Source: Marinihelvus sp942491555
GTDB taxonomy: Bacteria; Pseudomonadota; Gammaproteobacteria; Xanthomonadales; SZUA-36
DNA length: 64,000 bases
Direction: 5' to 3'
Assembly: GCA_942491555.1 (NCBI GenBank)
Contig: CALOBN010000005.1
Location: 868,001-932,000, forward strand
Positions 53,133 through 61,345 of the stretch are shown piece by piece; position 1 is the first letter of the stretch, and every line of letters starts with the position of its first letter. The position numbers were made by a program, and so were the translations under genes. The notes beneath the pieces were generated by a model that made no database searches, was not told where the DNA came from, and saw nothing but the letters and a program-made list of their open reading frames with translations.

Positions 53133-53503
53133 GGAGGTTCCGTGGAGACCGGGTGGCGCCCGGCGTGTGAAGCGAGCGCTTCTTGCGCCTATGGCGCAAA
53201 CCGCACTCACTTCCCACGGCCGTTCGCCTAAGGTTTTTCTGGGGGTTATGGGGCGGTAAGGAGGTTCCGTGGAGACCGGGTGGCGTCCGGCGTGTGAAGC
53301 GAGCGCTTCTTGCGCCTTTGGCGCAAACCGCACTCACTTCCCACGGCCGTTCGCCTAAGGTTTTTCTGGGGCTTATGGGGCGGTAAGGAGGTTCCCCGGA
53401 GACCGGGTGGCGTCCGGCGTGTGAAGCGAGCGCTTCTTGCGCCTTTGGCGCAAACCGCACTCACTTCCCACGGCCATCCGCCTCATTTTCTTATGGGGCG
53501 GTA
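53111..53503. repeat. Tandem direct repeat, 127-bp unit, 3 copies plus a partial fourth
   Basis: Units start at 53111, 53238 and 53365. The shared 13-mer TTATGGGGCGGTA recurs at 53119, 53246, 53373 and 53491. Each unit holds two adjacent hairpins: GAAGC-GAGC-GCTTC (53169-53182 in unit 1) and TTGCGCC-N3-GGCGCAA (53183-53199). Differences between copies lie mainly in loops and spacers (TAT to TTT in the second loop). The repeat begins inside the 3-prime end of the Rieske gene and fills the intergenic stretch up to the M14 gene. Open frames run through it on both strands but are products of the repeat. Its function is unknown. Confidence 0.93.
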
Positions 53504-53541
53504 CGGGGGTCTCTCAGGACATCTTGGCGCGTGCGTTGTTT

Positions 53542-54444
53542 CTAGGCTTGATTTCTTAGGTATTGCAGCGCACCGTTTACGGCGGCTAGTTGGGCCTGGA
53601 TGCATTCTTCGGGTGTGGTTTGCTTGCTGTCGGGGTAGACCTCGGTGGTTGTGCAGTAAGTTGCGCCGGAAAAGCTGCTGCACAGGTGCAGGCGGGATGT
53701 GTCGTAGTTGATGACGCCTTCCTGTTCCGTTTTTTTACCGATCAGGCGGCCGTTGGCGTCTCCCGGCGCGATATGTGTCACAGCACGGACCGCGTTGATG
53801 ATGGCGCGTTGAAAGTCTGGCTGTGGGTTGCGTTCGTCGCCCACGGTGTAAAAGCCATCCGGAATGTCCCACTTGTCCTGTTCGATGCCATCGCGCGCGG
53901 CCTTGTCCGGGCGAAACACGGTGTTGTCCGTATCGGTGGTTTCGTGCAGGTCTACGTGGGCCAACGGAGTGATGCCAAGGGCCTCTACTGCGGCCATCAG
54001 CGCAGCGCACTCTTCGGCCGGGCTGTTGGCAAAAAAGTGACGGTTCGGGTCCAGGGTCAGTGGGTTCCAGCGATTGATCGTTTCGAATCCCCACGGGCTT
54101 ACGCAGGGCGCGCAGACCACGTTGAAATCCGTAACAGAGCTCCCTCCGACCTGGTCGAGAAACGCCAGGGCGCCGAGCACACCGCTGGTCTCGTAGCCGT
54201 GTACGCCGCCGGTCACCAGGATGGTTTTCTTTTCATCATTCCAGACCCCGCTTTTCACCAGGTACAAGGGGTAGCGTTCAGGGTCGTAAGACAGGGCGCC
54301 ATAGGACTGAACCACCAGGCTGTCCGGCAGCGCTTCAATGCGCTTGAGTACCAGCTCGCGGTAATCACGCTGGATGCTCTGGCGGTCCCGCCAGGCGGCT
54401 TTTTCAGTATCGCCCCAGGGCTGTGTTACATGCGGTTTGCTCAT
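53542..54444 (-). CDS. M14-family zinc carboxypeptidase / AstE-ASPA-like amidohydrolase
   Basis: A 300-residue zinc hydrolase. The zinc motif is TGGVHGYETSG (HxxE), followed by DPNRHFF, the third ligand in AHVDLHETTDTDN, and a C-terminal acidic catalytic region TTTEVYPDSKQT. The size and motifs suit proteins of the AstE/aspartoacylase-like group that remove an acyl or glutamyl group from amino compounds. The start is set at the ATG 54444, after GAGAGAG; the frame reaches 54474. It converges on the Rieske gene across the tandem repeat. If the cluster makes gamma-glutamyl amines, this enzyme could remove the glutamyl group, but that is a guess. Confidence 0.85.
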   Translation of the reverse strand: MSKPHVTQPWGDTEKAAWRDRQSIQRDYRELVLKRIEALPDSLVVQSYGALSYDPERYPLYLVKSGVWNDEKKTILVTGGVHGYETSGVLGALAFLDQVGGSSVTDFNVVCAPCVSPWGFETINRWNPLTLDPNRHFFANSPAEECAALMAAVEALGITPLAHVDLHETTDTDNTVFRPDKAARDGIEQDKWDIPDGFYTVGDERNPQPDFQRAIINAVRAVTHIAPGDANGRLIGKKTEQEGVINYDTSRLHLCSSFSGATYCTTTEVYPDSKQTTPEECIQAQLAAVNGALQYLRNQA

Positions 54445-54511
54445 GGCTCTCTCACGGTTATATGCAGTAGCCATGCTACACTTTTATACCTATTTTTTGC
54501 GGATCGTGCTG

Positions 54512-54970
54512 ATGTTCAAAAACCTGTTGGTGGCTGTGTTTGCACTGCTTCTCGTTGCCTGTGCCGGCTTGAGCAAAGAGCTTGATCCGCCCAGGATCAG
54601 TATCGAAAATTTCCGCAGTATTCCCAGTGAGGGCAGCGGACCGCGCTTTGAGGTTGACCTGCGCATTCAGAACCCGAATGCCGCGGCCCTGGATATCGCC
54701 GGCATCAGCTATGACATCGCCCTGCAGGGAATTGAGCTCATCAGCGGTGTAAGTAACCAGGTGCCGATGATCGAAGGCTATGCAGAAGAAGTGGTTACGC
54801 TTGAGTCGGGGCTGAACATGATTCAGTTAATCCGTTTTTTCGCCGAGCTCGGTGGTGGCCAGCAAAGCCTGGACTCGCTGGAATACCGGGTCTCTGCAAA
54901 GATTGACTTCAAAGGCTTTATGCCCACCCAACGCATCGAAGAGTCCGGCGTTATCGGCCAAAACCGTTAA
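54512..54970 (+). CDS. Lipoprotein with LEA14-type (WHy) domain
   Basis: A 152-residue lipoprotein: an N-terminal signal with lipobox LLVACAG, then one LEA_2/WHy-like beta-sandwich (FRSIPSEGSGPRFEVDLRIQ and NPNAAALDIAGISYDIALQG). Such proteins are linked with desiccation and membrane stress. The start at the ATG 54512 gives the correct short signal; the frame opens at 54374 inside the divergent M14 gene. No clear ribosome site is visible. Confidence 0.78.
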   Translation: MFKNLLVAVFALLLVACAGLSKELDPPRISIENFRSIPSEGSGPRFEVDLRIQNPNAAALDIAGISYDIALQGIELISGVSNQVPMIEGYAEEVVTLESGLNMIQLIRFFAELGGGQQSLDSLEYRVSAKIDFKGFMPTQRIEESGVIGQNR

Positions 54971-55030
54971 GCCAGGAAAGTCGCGCCGATCCTGACTGGC
55001 CGGTTTCCGGACACGACATTGTCGGATCAC

Positions 55031-55036
55031 TATAAT
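55031..55036 (+). promoter_or_regulatory. -10 box placed for a leaderless transcript of the MscS gene
   Basis: A perfect TATAAT ends 8 bases before the MscS ATG at 55045. Transcription starting 7-9 bases after it would begin at or next to the start codon. No Shine-Dalgarno site is visible. Confidence 0.4.
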
Positions 55037-55044
55037 TGCCTGCC

Positions 55045-56271
55045 ATGCCGGATCAACTTACCTCGTTACACCCCCTGGCCCAGATGGTAATCGGATTGCT
55101 GGCGCTTGCCCTGGCTGCATGGGTGACGGATCTCATCGTTCGCCGAACCCTGCTGACCATCGTTACCCGTCTTGCTGCCCGCACCGCGGGCACCTGGGAC
55201 AATGCATTGGTCGAAAGCAAGGTTTTCCACAGGCTTGCCTGGCTGATGCCTGCCCTGGTCATACGCTACGGCATTGTCCTGGTGCCCGGTGTCAGTGACA
55301 CCGCCGAGGGGATCATTCGTAACGTGGCCACGGCCTGGACCACCCTTGCTGTGGCCCTTGGCATTACCGCGGTGCTTGATGCGGTTAACTCGATTTACGA
55401 GCAACGCCCGGAAAGCCGCGAGCGACCCATCAAGGGCTTTTTACAACTGGCGCAGATGGCAATCTATATCGTGGCTGGCATCCTGGTGGTTGCGATCCTT
55501 ATTGACCGATCGCCGGTGATCCTGCTCAGCGGCCTGGGCGCCATGACCGCCGTGCTGATTATTGTATTCAGGGATACCTTGCTGTCGCTGGCAGCAAGCA
55601 TTCAGCTGACCAGCCAGAAGCTGATCCGGGTCGGTGACTGGCTGGAGTTACCGCAATTTGGTGCTGACGGCGACGTGATCGATGTCGCGCTCTATACCAT
55701 CACGGTACAGAACTGGGATAAGACCATTACGGTTATTCCGACCTATCGCTTAATGAGCGATTCCTTCAAGAACTGGCGCGGTATGACCGAATCGGGTGGA
55801 CGGCGTATCAAGCGGTCCATCCGAATTGACCTGAATTCGATTCGCTTTCTGCAGCCCGACGAAATTGAACGGTTCAAGAGGTTCCGTCTGCTCGAGGACT
55901 ACATGGTCGAAATGCAGGCAGAGCTGGACAACTACAACAAGGTGATTGGCGTCGACAGCGACAGCGATGTCAATATGCGCCGCCTGACAAACATCGGCAC
56001 CTTGCGTGCCTATATCTTCAATTATCTGCGTCATCATCCTGACATTCATCACGACATGACCCTCATGGTGCGCCAGTTGCAGCCAGACAGCGACGGGCTT
56101 CCCCTCGAGATCTATTGCTTCACCAACGACACCAACTGGGTCAGATACGAAGGCATCCAGGCCGACCTCTTTGATCACATTTCCGCCATTATTCCGGAAT
56201 TTGGTTTGCGCCTGTTTCAGCAGCCTACAGGGGCAGACCTGGCGGCTTTCGGCATGCGCCCACGCGACTGA
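55045..56271 (+). CDS. MscS-family mechanosensitive ion channel
   Basis: A 408-residue inner-membrane channel opening under osmotic downshift. About four to five membrane segments lie in the first 170 residues, and the pore-lining helix region (VILLSGLGAMTAVLIIVFRD) precedes the beta domain typical of MscS (IQLTSQKLIRVGDWLELPQF). The C-terminal half is alpha/beta with an extended soluble region, as in YbdG-like members (TVIPTYRLMSDSFKNWRGM). The start is the ATG at 55045; a TTG at 55036 is the alternative. Confidence 0.92.
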   Translation: MPDQLTSLHPLAQMVIGLLALALAAWVTDLIVRRTLLTIVTRLAARTAGTWDNALVESKVFHRLAWLMPALVIRYGIVLVPGVSDTAEGIIRNVATAWTTLAVALGITAVLDAVNSIYEQRPESRERPIKGFLQLAQMAIYIVAGILVVAILIDRSPVILLSGLGAMTAVLIIVFRDTLLSLAASIQLTSQKLIRVGDWLELPQFGADGDVIDVALYTITVQNWDKTITVIPTYRLMSDSFKNWRGMTESGGRRIKRSIRIDLNSIRFLQPDEIERFKRFRLLEDYMVEMQAELDNYNKVIGVDSDSDVNMRRLTNIGTLRAYIFNYLRHHPDIHHDMTLMVRQLQPDSDGLPLEIYCFTNDTNWVRYEGIQADLFDHISAIIPEFGLRLFQQPTGADLAAFGMRPRD

Positions 56272-56336
56272 GGGTGCCGGTCTTCGGCTCGCTGTGTTAG
56301 CGTGAATCGCTCACTCATGCGTTAACGGGGCACGCG

Positions 56337-57635
56337 ATCCCACACTCTCTTCAGCGACAACGCATCCTGACCATCGTCGGGCTTATCCTGGCGGGTGAGG
56401 CGGTCTATCTGCTGCCTTTTGCCGTTACCCGGTTTTTTCGTGCTTCCGTTCTTGAGAGCTTCGGGCTCAGTAATACTGAGCTGGGCTCAGCTATGGCCGT
56501 TTATGGAATCGTTGCCATGGTTGCCTATTTTCCCGGCGGACCACTTGCTGACCGGTTCTCGGCCCGCAAACTGCTGGCCGTCTCTCTGTGGAGCACGGCA
56601 GCCGGTGGCATGTATATGTCCACGCTGCCTGATGCCCGGGGCAGCATCTGGTTGTGGGGGTATTTCGGTGTTACCACCATCTTGCTGTTCTGGGCGGCGC
56701 TGATTCGTGCAACCCGCGATTGGGGTGGTACGGCGGAACAGGGTCGCGCATTCGGCTTGCTCGACAGCGGGCGCGGGGTGCTGGCTGCCGTGATGGCTTC
56801 TATTGGTACAGGACTTTTTCTCTGGTCGTTTCCCGACGGCTATGAAGCGGCAAGTTTTGCCGGGCGAAAACAGGCCCTCGTCAGCATCATTCATATTTAC
56901 ACCCTGACCACTTTTGGTGCCGGGGTGTTCGTCTGGTTTGCCATTCCCGAGTCACCGCCCGGGCGGGGTCGCCGCTGGGATCCGAAAACCGAATCGGTGA
57001 CACGGCATATAGGCCGCGCCCTGCGATTGCCCGCTGTGTGGCTCACCGCGCTGATCGTGGTCTGCGCCTATGTGGCGTACAAAGGCTTCGACAACTATGG
57101 GCTTTATGCGGTGCAGGGGTTTGGGATGGATGAGGTGGATGCGGCACGCCTCAGCACCGTTGGTGCCTGGGTCAGGCCATTTGCAGCGCTTGGTATTGGC
57201 CTGCTGGGTGATCGTTTCCTCGTGTCCCGTATGACGGTAGTGTGTTTCCTGGCGTTATTTTTATCCCAGCTTGTATTCGCTTTTCTCACCCCGGCACCCG
57301 GCCTGGGATGGGTCCTGTGGGTGAATATCCTGTTCGGCAGCACCGCGATTTTTGGTCTTCGGGCACTGTATTACGCCATTTTCGAAGAAACGCGGATCCC
57401 CCTTTCAGTAACCGGTACCGCCGTTGGTATTGTTTCGGTCATCGGCTATACGCCGGACATCTTTGTCAATTATTTTGGCGGCGTCATTCTCGATGCATCG
57501 CCCGGGCTGGCGGGGCATCAGCACTTTTTTGGCTTCCTGGCCGTCTTCGCCGGGCTTGGGCTGCTCAGCTCGCTGTCCATGCTTGTGCTGCTGAGACGTC
57601 AACGGGGTGTGTCCGCAACAGAAAATCTGGGATAA
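56337..57635 (+). CDS. MFS transporter (start codon uncertain)
   Basis: A 12-span major-facilitator transporter. Coding sequence with the first membrane helix (ILTIVGLILAGEAVYLLPF) clearly runs upstream of the first ATG in frame (56493). No ATG, GTG or TTG occurs between the upstream stop and 56493. An ATC at 56337, preceded by GGGG, is the best candidate; CTG at 56367 is another. Conserved MFS parts include MVAYFPGGPLADRFSARKLLA (motif A) and GLLGDRFLVSRM. The substrate is unknown. It stands between the channel gene and the DUF481 gene. Confidence 0.8.
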   Translation: MPHSLQRQRILTIVGLILAGEAVYLLPFAVTRFFRASVLESFGLSNTELGSAMAVYGIVAMVAYFPGGPLADRFSARKLLAVSLWSTAAGGMYMSTLPDARGSIWLWGYFGVTTILLFWAALIRATRDWGGTAEQGRAFGLLDSGRGVLAAVMASIGTGLFLWSFPDGYEAASFAGRKQALVSIIHIYTLTTFGAGVFVWFAIPESPPGRGRRWDPKTESVTRHIGRALRLPAVWLTALIVVCAYVAYKGFDNYGLYAVQGFGMDEVDAARLSTVGAWVRPFAALGIGLLGDRFLVSRMTVVCFLALFLSQLVFAFLTPAPGLGWVLWVNILFGSTAIFGLRALYYAIFEETRIPLSVTGTAVGIVSVIGYTPDIFVNYFGGVILDASPGLAGHQHFFGFLAVFAGLGLLSSLSMLVLLRRQRGVSATENLG

Positions 57636-57697
57636 TGCGCGGCTTCGTCCAACCTGGACCTGTCTGAACTTTTGCCTAAACCTTCCCTGGGGGGAAT

Positions 57698-58705
57698 ATG
57701 AATAAGCACCTATTGCGCCTTGCCGCTACCGTAACCCTGACTCTGGCCTTCTCTGCCGCATCTTTCGCCGCCGACCGCGTGGTCATGAAAAATGGTGATG
57801 TCATCAGCGGAGACATTTCGCTCATTGATGGTTCGGATGTTTACATCAAGCCGAGCTATGCGGATGAATTTGCGGTCAGCCTCGGTGAGGTCGTAAGCGT
57901 TGAGCTGGATGAGTCCCTGGAAGTGAAACTTGCCGACGAGTCAGTCCAGCAGGCGACGCTTGAAGTTAATGCCGCGGGCGAACAGGTTCTCGTGGTGGAC
58001 GGTGTCGAGAAGCCGGTGGTACTGGCCGATATCGCGGAGGCCAAGGTGCCGGATCCCTACTTCGATTGGAATGCCCTGGTGGATGTCAATGCCTCTTATA
58101 ACAGCGGCAATACCGATTCCCAGAACACCTTGATCTATGCGCAGGGTCACCTGCGCGTCGGAGACCATGGCCACAATGCTGATTTGACCTTCCGCGATGA
58201 GGAAACCAACGGCATCAAGACCCAGGATCAGACCCTGTTTAACTATGCCTACAGCTGGTTCTTCAATGAACCCTGGTTCGTGGGTGCGACGGCCACCTAT
58301 GAACGTGATCCGGTTCGTGAACTTGATTATCGATACACGCTCGGTGCCGTGGTGGGTCGCGACCTGATCAATAATTCCACAACCTATCTCACCTTCTCGA
58401 TCGGTGGCGGTTATTCAGATGAGGAAATCGGCGGGGTGAAGTCCAGCGGCAGCGTTGGTCTGTTCTCAATGCGTTATGAGCAGCAGTACACCGACTGGAT
58501 GACCTTCTATCTCAACAACAACACCACCCAACAGTTCTTTGGCGAAAACAACCTGATTATCAAGACAAACACGGGTGTGCGGTTTGAACTGGTGGGTAGT
58601 CTTTACGCCAATGTCGGGTTCCGCTACGACTATGAGACCGACCCTGCTCCGGGCAACTCGAAAGACGACTCCACGCTGCAGGTGGGCCTGGGCTACAGTT
58701 TCTGA
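57698..58705 (+). CDS. Outer-membrane DUF481 (YdiY-like) protein
   Basis: A 335-residue protein with a signal peptide (TLAFSAASFAADR). A small beta-rich periplasmic-like domain (RVVMKNGDVISGDISLIDG) is followed by DUF481 beta-barrel strands (VDVNASYNSGNTDSQNTLIYA, LTFRDEETNGIKTQ), ending GLGYSF with the C-terminal Phe typical of outer-membrane barrels. GGGG lies about 6 bases before the ATG. A hairpin follows the stop. Confidence 0.9.
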   Translation: MNKHLLRLAATVTLTLAFSAASFAADRVVMKNGDVISGDISLIDGSDVYIKPSYADEFAVSLGEVVSVELDESLEVKLADESVQQATLEVNAAGEQVLVVDGVEKPVVLADIAEAKVPDPYFDWNALVDVNASYNSGNTDSQNTLIYAQGHLRVGDHGHNADLTFRDEETNGIKTQDQTLFNYAYSWFFNEPWFVGATATYERDPVRELDYRYTLGAVVGRDLINNSTTYLTFSIGGGYSDEEIGGVKSSGSVGLFSMRYEQQYTDWMTFYLNNNTTQQFFGENNLIIKTNTGVRFELVGSLYANVGFRYDYETDPAPGNSKDDSTLQVGLGYSF

Positions 58706-58731
58706 CCGTTAAGGCTGCTCATAGAGTCGTG

Positions 58732-58758
58732 CAAGGCCCGCCACTTCGGCGGGTCTTG
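58732..58758 (+). terminator. Hairpin after the DUF481 gene
   Basis: A long stem, CAAGgCCCGCC with GGCGGGtCTTG, around a short loop. It lacks a T run, so it may be only a weak terminator or part of the aldolase leader. Confidence 0.5.
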
Positions 58759-58846
58759 TGCGTATGGCATGCCGAATTACTTTGAGCTTTTCGCCCGGGC
58801 CTCTTATCCTTACGGGCTGACTCCTGACATTGCTGCGGATAAAACC

Positions 58847-59926
58847 ATGAGCGAACACAACCTCAAGCCCGGCGTCGTGACCGGCGACGGATACCGAACC
58901 CTGGTGGATGCGGCCAAGCAAGGCGGCTATGCCTACCCTGCGGTCAATGTGGTGGGCACCAATAGCCTCAACGCGGTGATGGAGGCGGCAGCAGTTGCCA
59001 ATTCCGACATCATCATCCAGCTGTCCAACAGCGGCGCGGCATTCTTTGCCGGTGCCGGCATGCCCGATGGTTTCCAGGCCAAGGTGCAGGGCGCGGTTGC
59101 AGCTGCTCAGCACACCCACTTACTGGCCAAACATTACGGCGTGTGCGTGGCGCTGCATACCGATCATGCCAACCGGGAACTGATTCCCTGGATTGAGGCT
59201 TTGCTGGATGAGGGCGAGGCTTATTATGAGAAACATGGCCATCCACTGTTCAGCTCGCATATGCTCGACCTGTCGGCTGATCCGATCGACTTTAACCTGT
59301 CCGAGTGCGAGCGCATTCTTACCCGCATGGCGAAAATCGATATGTCGCTGGAGATTGAACTGGGCGTAACCGGGGGCGAGGAAGACGGCATTGGCAGCGA
59401 GTTTGACGAGGCGGCCGACAACTCCAAGTTGTACACGCAGCCGGCCGATGTTTTGCAGGCCTGGGACCGGCTTGCGCCTATCGGGCATTTCTCTGTTGCC
59501 GCCTCATTCGGCAATGTGCACGGCGTTTATAAGCCCGGCAATGTGAAACTGCGCCCGGAAATCCTGCGCAATTCACAGGAGCTTGTACAAGAAACCCACG
59601 GCACCGGGCCGAACCCGCTGAACCTGGTATTCCATGGTGGTTCAGGTTCGGAGAAAGCCAAAATTGAGGAAGCCGTCGGTTATGGCGTGTTCAAAATGAA
59701 CATCGACACGGATACGCAGTTTGCGTTCTCGCAACCTGTCGGCGCGTTCGTGGACGCCAACCATCGTGCATTCGAGTACCAGGTGGATCCTGAAGACGGC
59801 ACGCCCTACAAAAAGTTTTATGACCCGCGTAAATACCTGCGTGCAGGAGAGCAGGGCATTGTGGCGCGTTTGCAGGAAGCCTGCGACGACCTGGGCTCGA
59901 AAGGCAGGTCGATTGCCCGGGACTAA
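58847..59926 (+). CDS. fbaA: Class II fructose-bisphosphate aldolase
   Basis: Cleaves fructose-1,6-bisphosphate to the two triose phosphates in glycolysis, and runs in reverse in gluconeogenesis. The 359-residue length equals that of the E. coli FbaA family. Zinc and substrate motifs: VALHTDHANRELIPW, GVTGGEEDGIGSE, GNVHGVYKPGNVKLRP and LVFHGGSGSEKAKI, then FKMNIDTDTQ. I start at the ATG 58847, where family homology begins; an open frame extends back to 58769 but is not conserved. Confidence 0.96.
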   Translation: MSEHNLKPGVVTGDGYRTLVDAAKQGGYAYPAVNVVGTNSLNAVMEAAAVANSDIIIQLSNSGAAFFAGAGMPDGFQAKVQGAVAAAQHTHLLAKHYGVCVALHTDHANRELIPWIEALLDEGEAYYEKHGHPLFSSHMLDLSADPIDFNLSECERILTRMAKIDMSLEIELGVTGGEEDGIGSEFDEAADNSKLYTQPADVLQAWDRLAPIGHFSVAASFGNVHGVYKPGNVKLRPEILRNSQELVQETHGTGPNPLNLVFHGGSGSEKAKIEEAVGYGVFKMNIDTDTQFAFSQPVGAFVDANHRAFEYQVDPEDGTPYKKFYDPRKYLRAGEQGIVARLQEACDDLGSKGRSIARD

Positions 59927-59927
59927 G

Positions 59928-61220
59928 TCAGGGCAGCATGTCCTTTAGGCGGTAGTAGAGCATGCCCAGGGCAATCATCTGGTTGCCGAAGGTCTGGCCG
60001 CCGGGCACCCGGAAGTGGTCCATGCCGGCCCAGAGGTCGAACGTCTCAAGCGTTCCGCCAATCGCATCCGCCAGCACTTCGCCCATGATGTGCGTGGCAT
60101 TAACGCCATGGCCGGCATAACCAATGCAGTGATAAACGTTGCCCTTGATACGGCCCATGACGGGAATACGGTTGACGGGAATACCGATCTTGCCACCCCA
60201 CTCATAGTCGATGCGCAGGCCTGTCAGTTTCGGATACAGCTTGTGCATTCGCGGCGCGATCATGGCCTGGATGCTGTGCGGGTCGCGTCCGGAATAGTTG
60301 CAACGACCACCGAATAGCATCCGGCCATCTGCACTCAGGCGCCAGTATTCGAGAATCTCGTTCATTTCGCACACGGCCAGGTCCAGCGGGCTGATCTCCT
60401 GGCGCAATTCATCATCCAGCGGCTCGGTGGCGATGATATAGCTGCCAGCCGGGAACACGTAGCCGCCCAGCTCCTTCAATTCCAGGCGCTGGTAGGCGTT
60501 GCCGGCAAGAATGACAGCATCAGCGCGAACCCGGCCGCGATCGGTCACCACCACCGGACGTTGGCCATGCTCAATATTGGTGACGGGTGACTGCTCGAAG
60601 AACTGTGCGCCCAGCTCCGTGGCTGCCCGTGCCTCACCGATGCATAGATTCAGGGGGTGCAGATGACCGTTCCGATAGGTGACCAGGCCGCCTACATAGG
60701 CGTCGGTTCCCGCTGCCGCGGCAGTCTCCTCACGGTCCAGCAATTTGAATTCATAAGGATGGTTCCGCCGCGTGAGGGCTTCGGCCTCATCAACCAGCCA
60801 TTGAACCTGTCGTGGCTTGCTGGCGACTTCGAGATAGCCATTTTTGAGATCGCAATCGATGGCATATTTCGTGACCCGTTCATGCACGATATCGTTACCG
60901 CGCCAGCGCAGATTCCACATCAGGTCAGCGATTGAATCGCCATACTTTGCGCGCACTTTGTCCTCGCCGCTGACCCCGGCGATCAGCTGGCCGCCATTCC
61001 GGCCCGTGGCGCCCCAGCCCACCCGGTTTGCCTCGATAACGGCTACCTTGTAGCCACGTTCTGCCAGTGTCAGGGCACTGGCGACACCGGTAAATCCGGC
61101 GCCGACGATGGCAATATCCACATCCATTTCGCCATCAAGCTCCGGATAGCTCACGGGTTGCCTGATGGTGGCGGCGTAGTAGCTGGCCGCGTGTTCTTGA
61201 CGCTGTTCCGGGGCGCTCAT
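59928..61220 (-). CDS. FAD-dependent amine oxidoreductase (PuuB/OrdL-like)
   Basis: A 430-residue flavoprotein of the DadA/glycine-oxidase fold. FAD-binding motif: VDIAIVGAGFTGVASALTLA, with VGWGATGRNGGQLI; the C-terminal GYAGHGVNATHIMGEVLADA is typical of gamma-glutamylputrescine oxidase and related amine oxidases. I begin at the ATG 61220; the frame is open to 61286. It is convergent with the aldolase gene and divergent from the MetF-like gene. Its presence supports the idea of amine catabolism in this region. Confidence 0.9.
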   Translation of the reverse strand: MSAPEQRQEHAASYYAATIRQPVSYPELDGEMDVDIAIVGAGFTGVASALTLAERGYKVAVIEANRVGWGATGRNGGQLIAGVSGEDKVRAKYGDSIADLMWNLRWRGNDIVHERVTKYAIDCDLKNGYLEVASKPRQVQWLVDEAEALTRRNHPYEFKLLDREETAAAAGTDAYVGGLVTYRNGHLHPLNLCIGEARAATELGAQFFEQSPVTNIEHGQRPVVVTDRGRVRADAVILAGNAYQRLELKELGGYVFPAGSYIIATEPLDDELRQEISPLDLAVCEMNEILEYWRLSADGRMLFGGRCNYSGRDPHSIQAMIAPRMHKLYPKLTGLRIDYEWGGKIGIPVNRIPVMGRIKGNVYHCIGYAGHGVNATHIMGEVLADAIGGTLETFDLWAGMDHFRVPGGQTFGNQMIALGMLYYRLKDMLP

Positions 61221-61345
61221 GCAGGGACCTTGCCGGTGGAGTCTTAGGAAGCTGATAACGGTACCCTTGAACGTTGTTTCGGACAAGCGTGCTCAGCTGA
61301 CTTATCATCCTGCACTGGTATACGGCAGACCACTTCCAGGATTTA

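Noticed and set aside
53111..53503. CRISPR-like array
   Set aside because: The unit is 127 bases with no unique spacers between short repeats, and no cas genes are near.
53119..53711. Overlapping open frames beginning MRFAPKAQEALASHAG and similar plus-strand ones
   Set aside because: They are produced by the 127-bp tandem repeat, occur on both strands and change with copy number; no ribosome site or domain.
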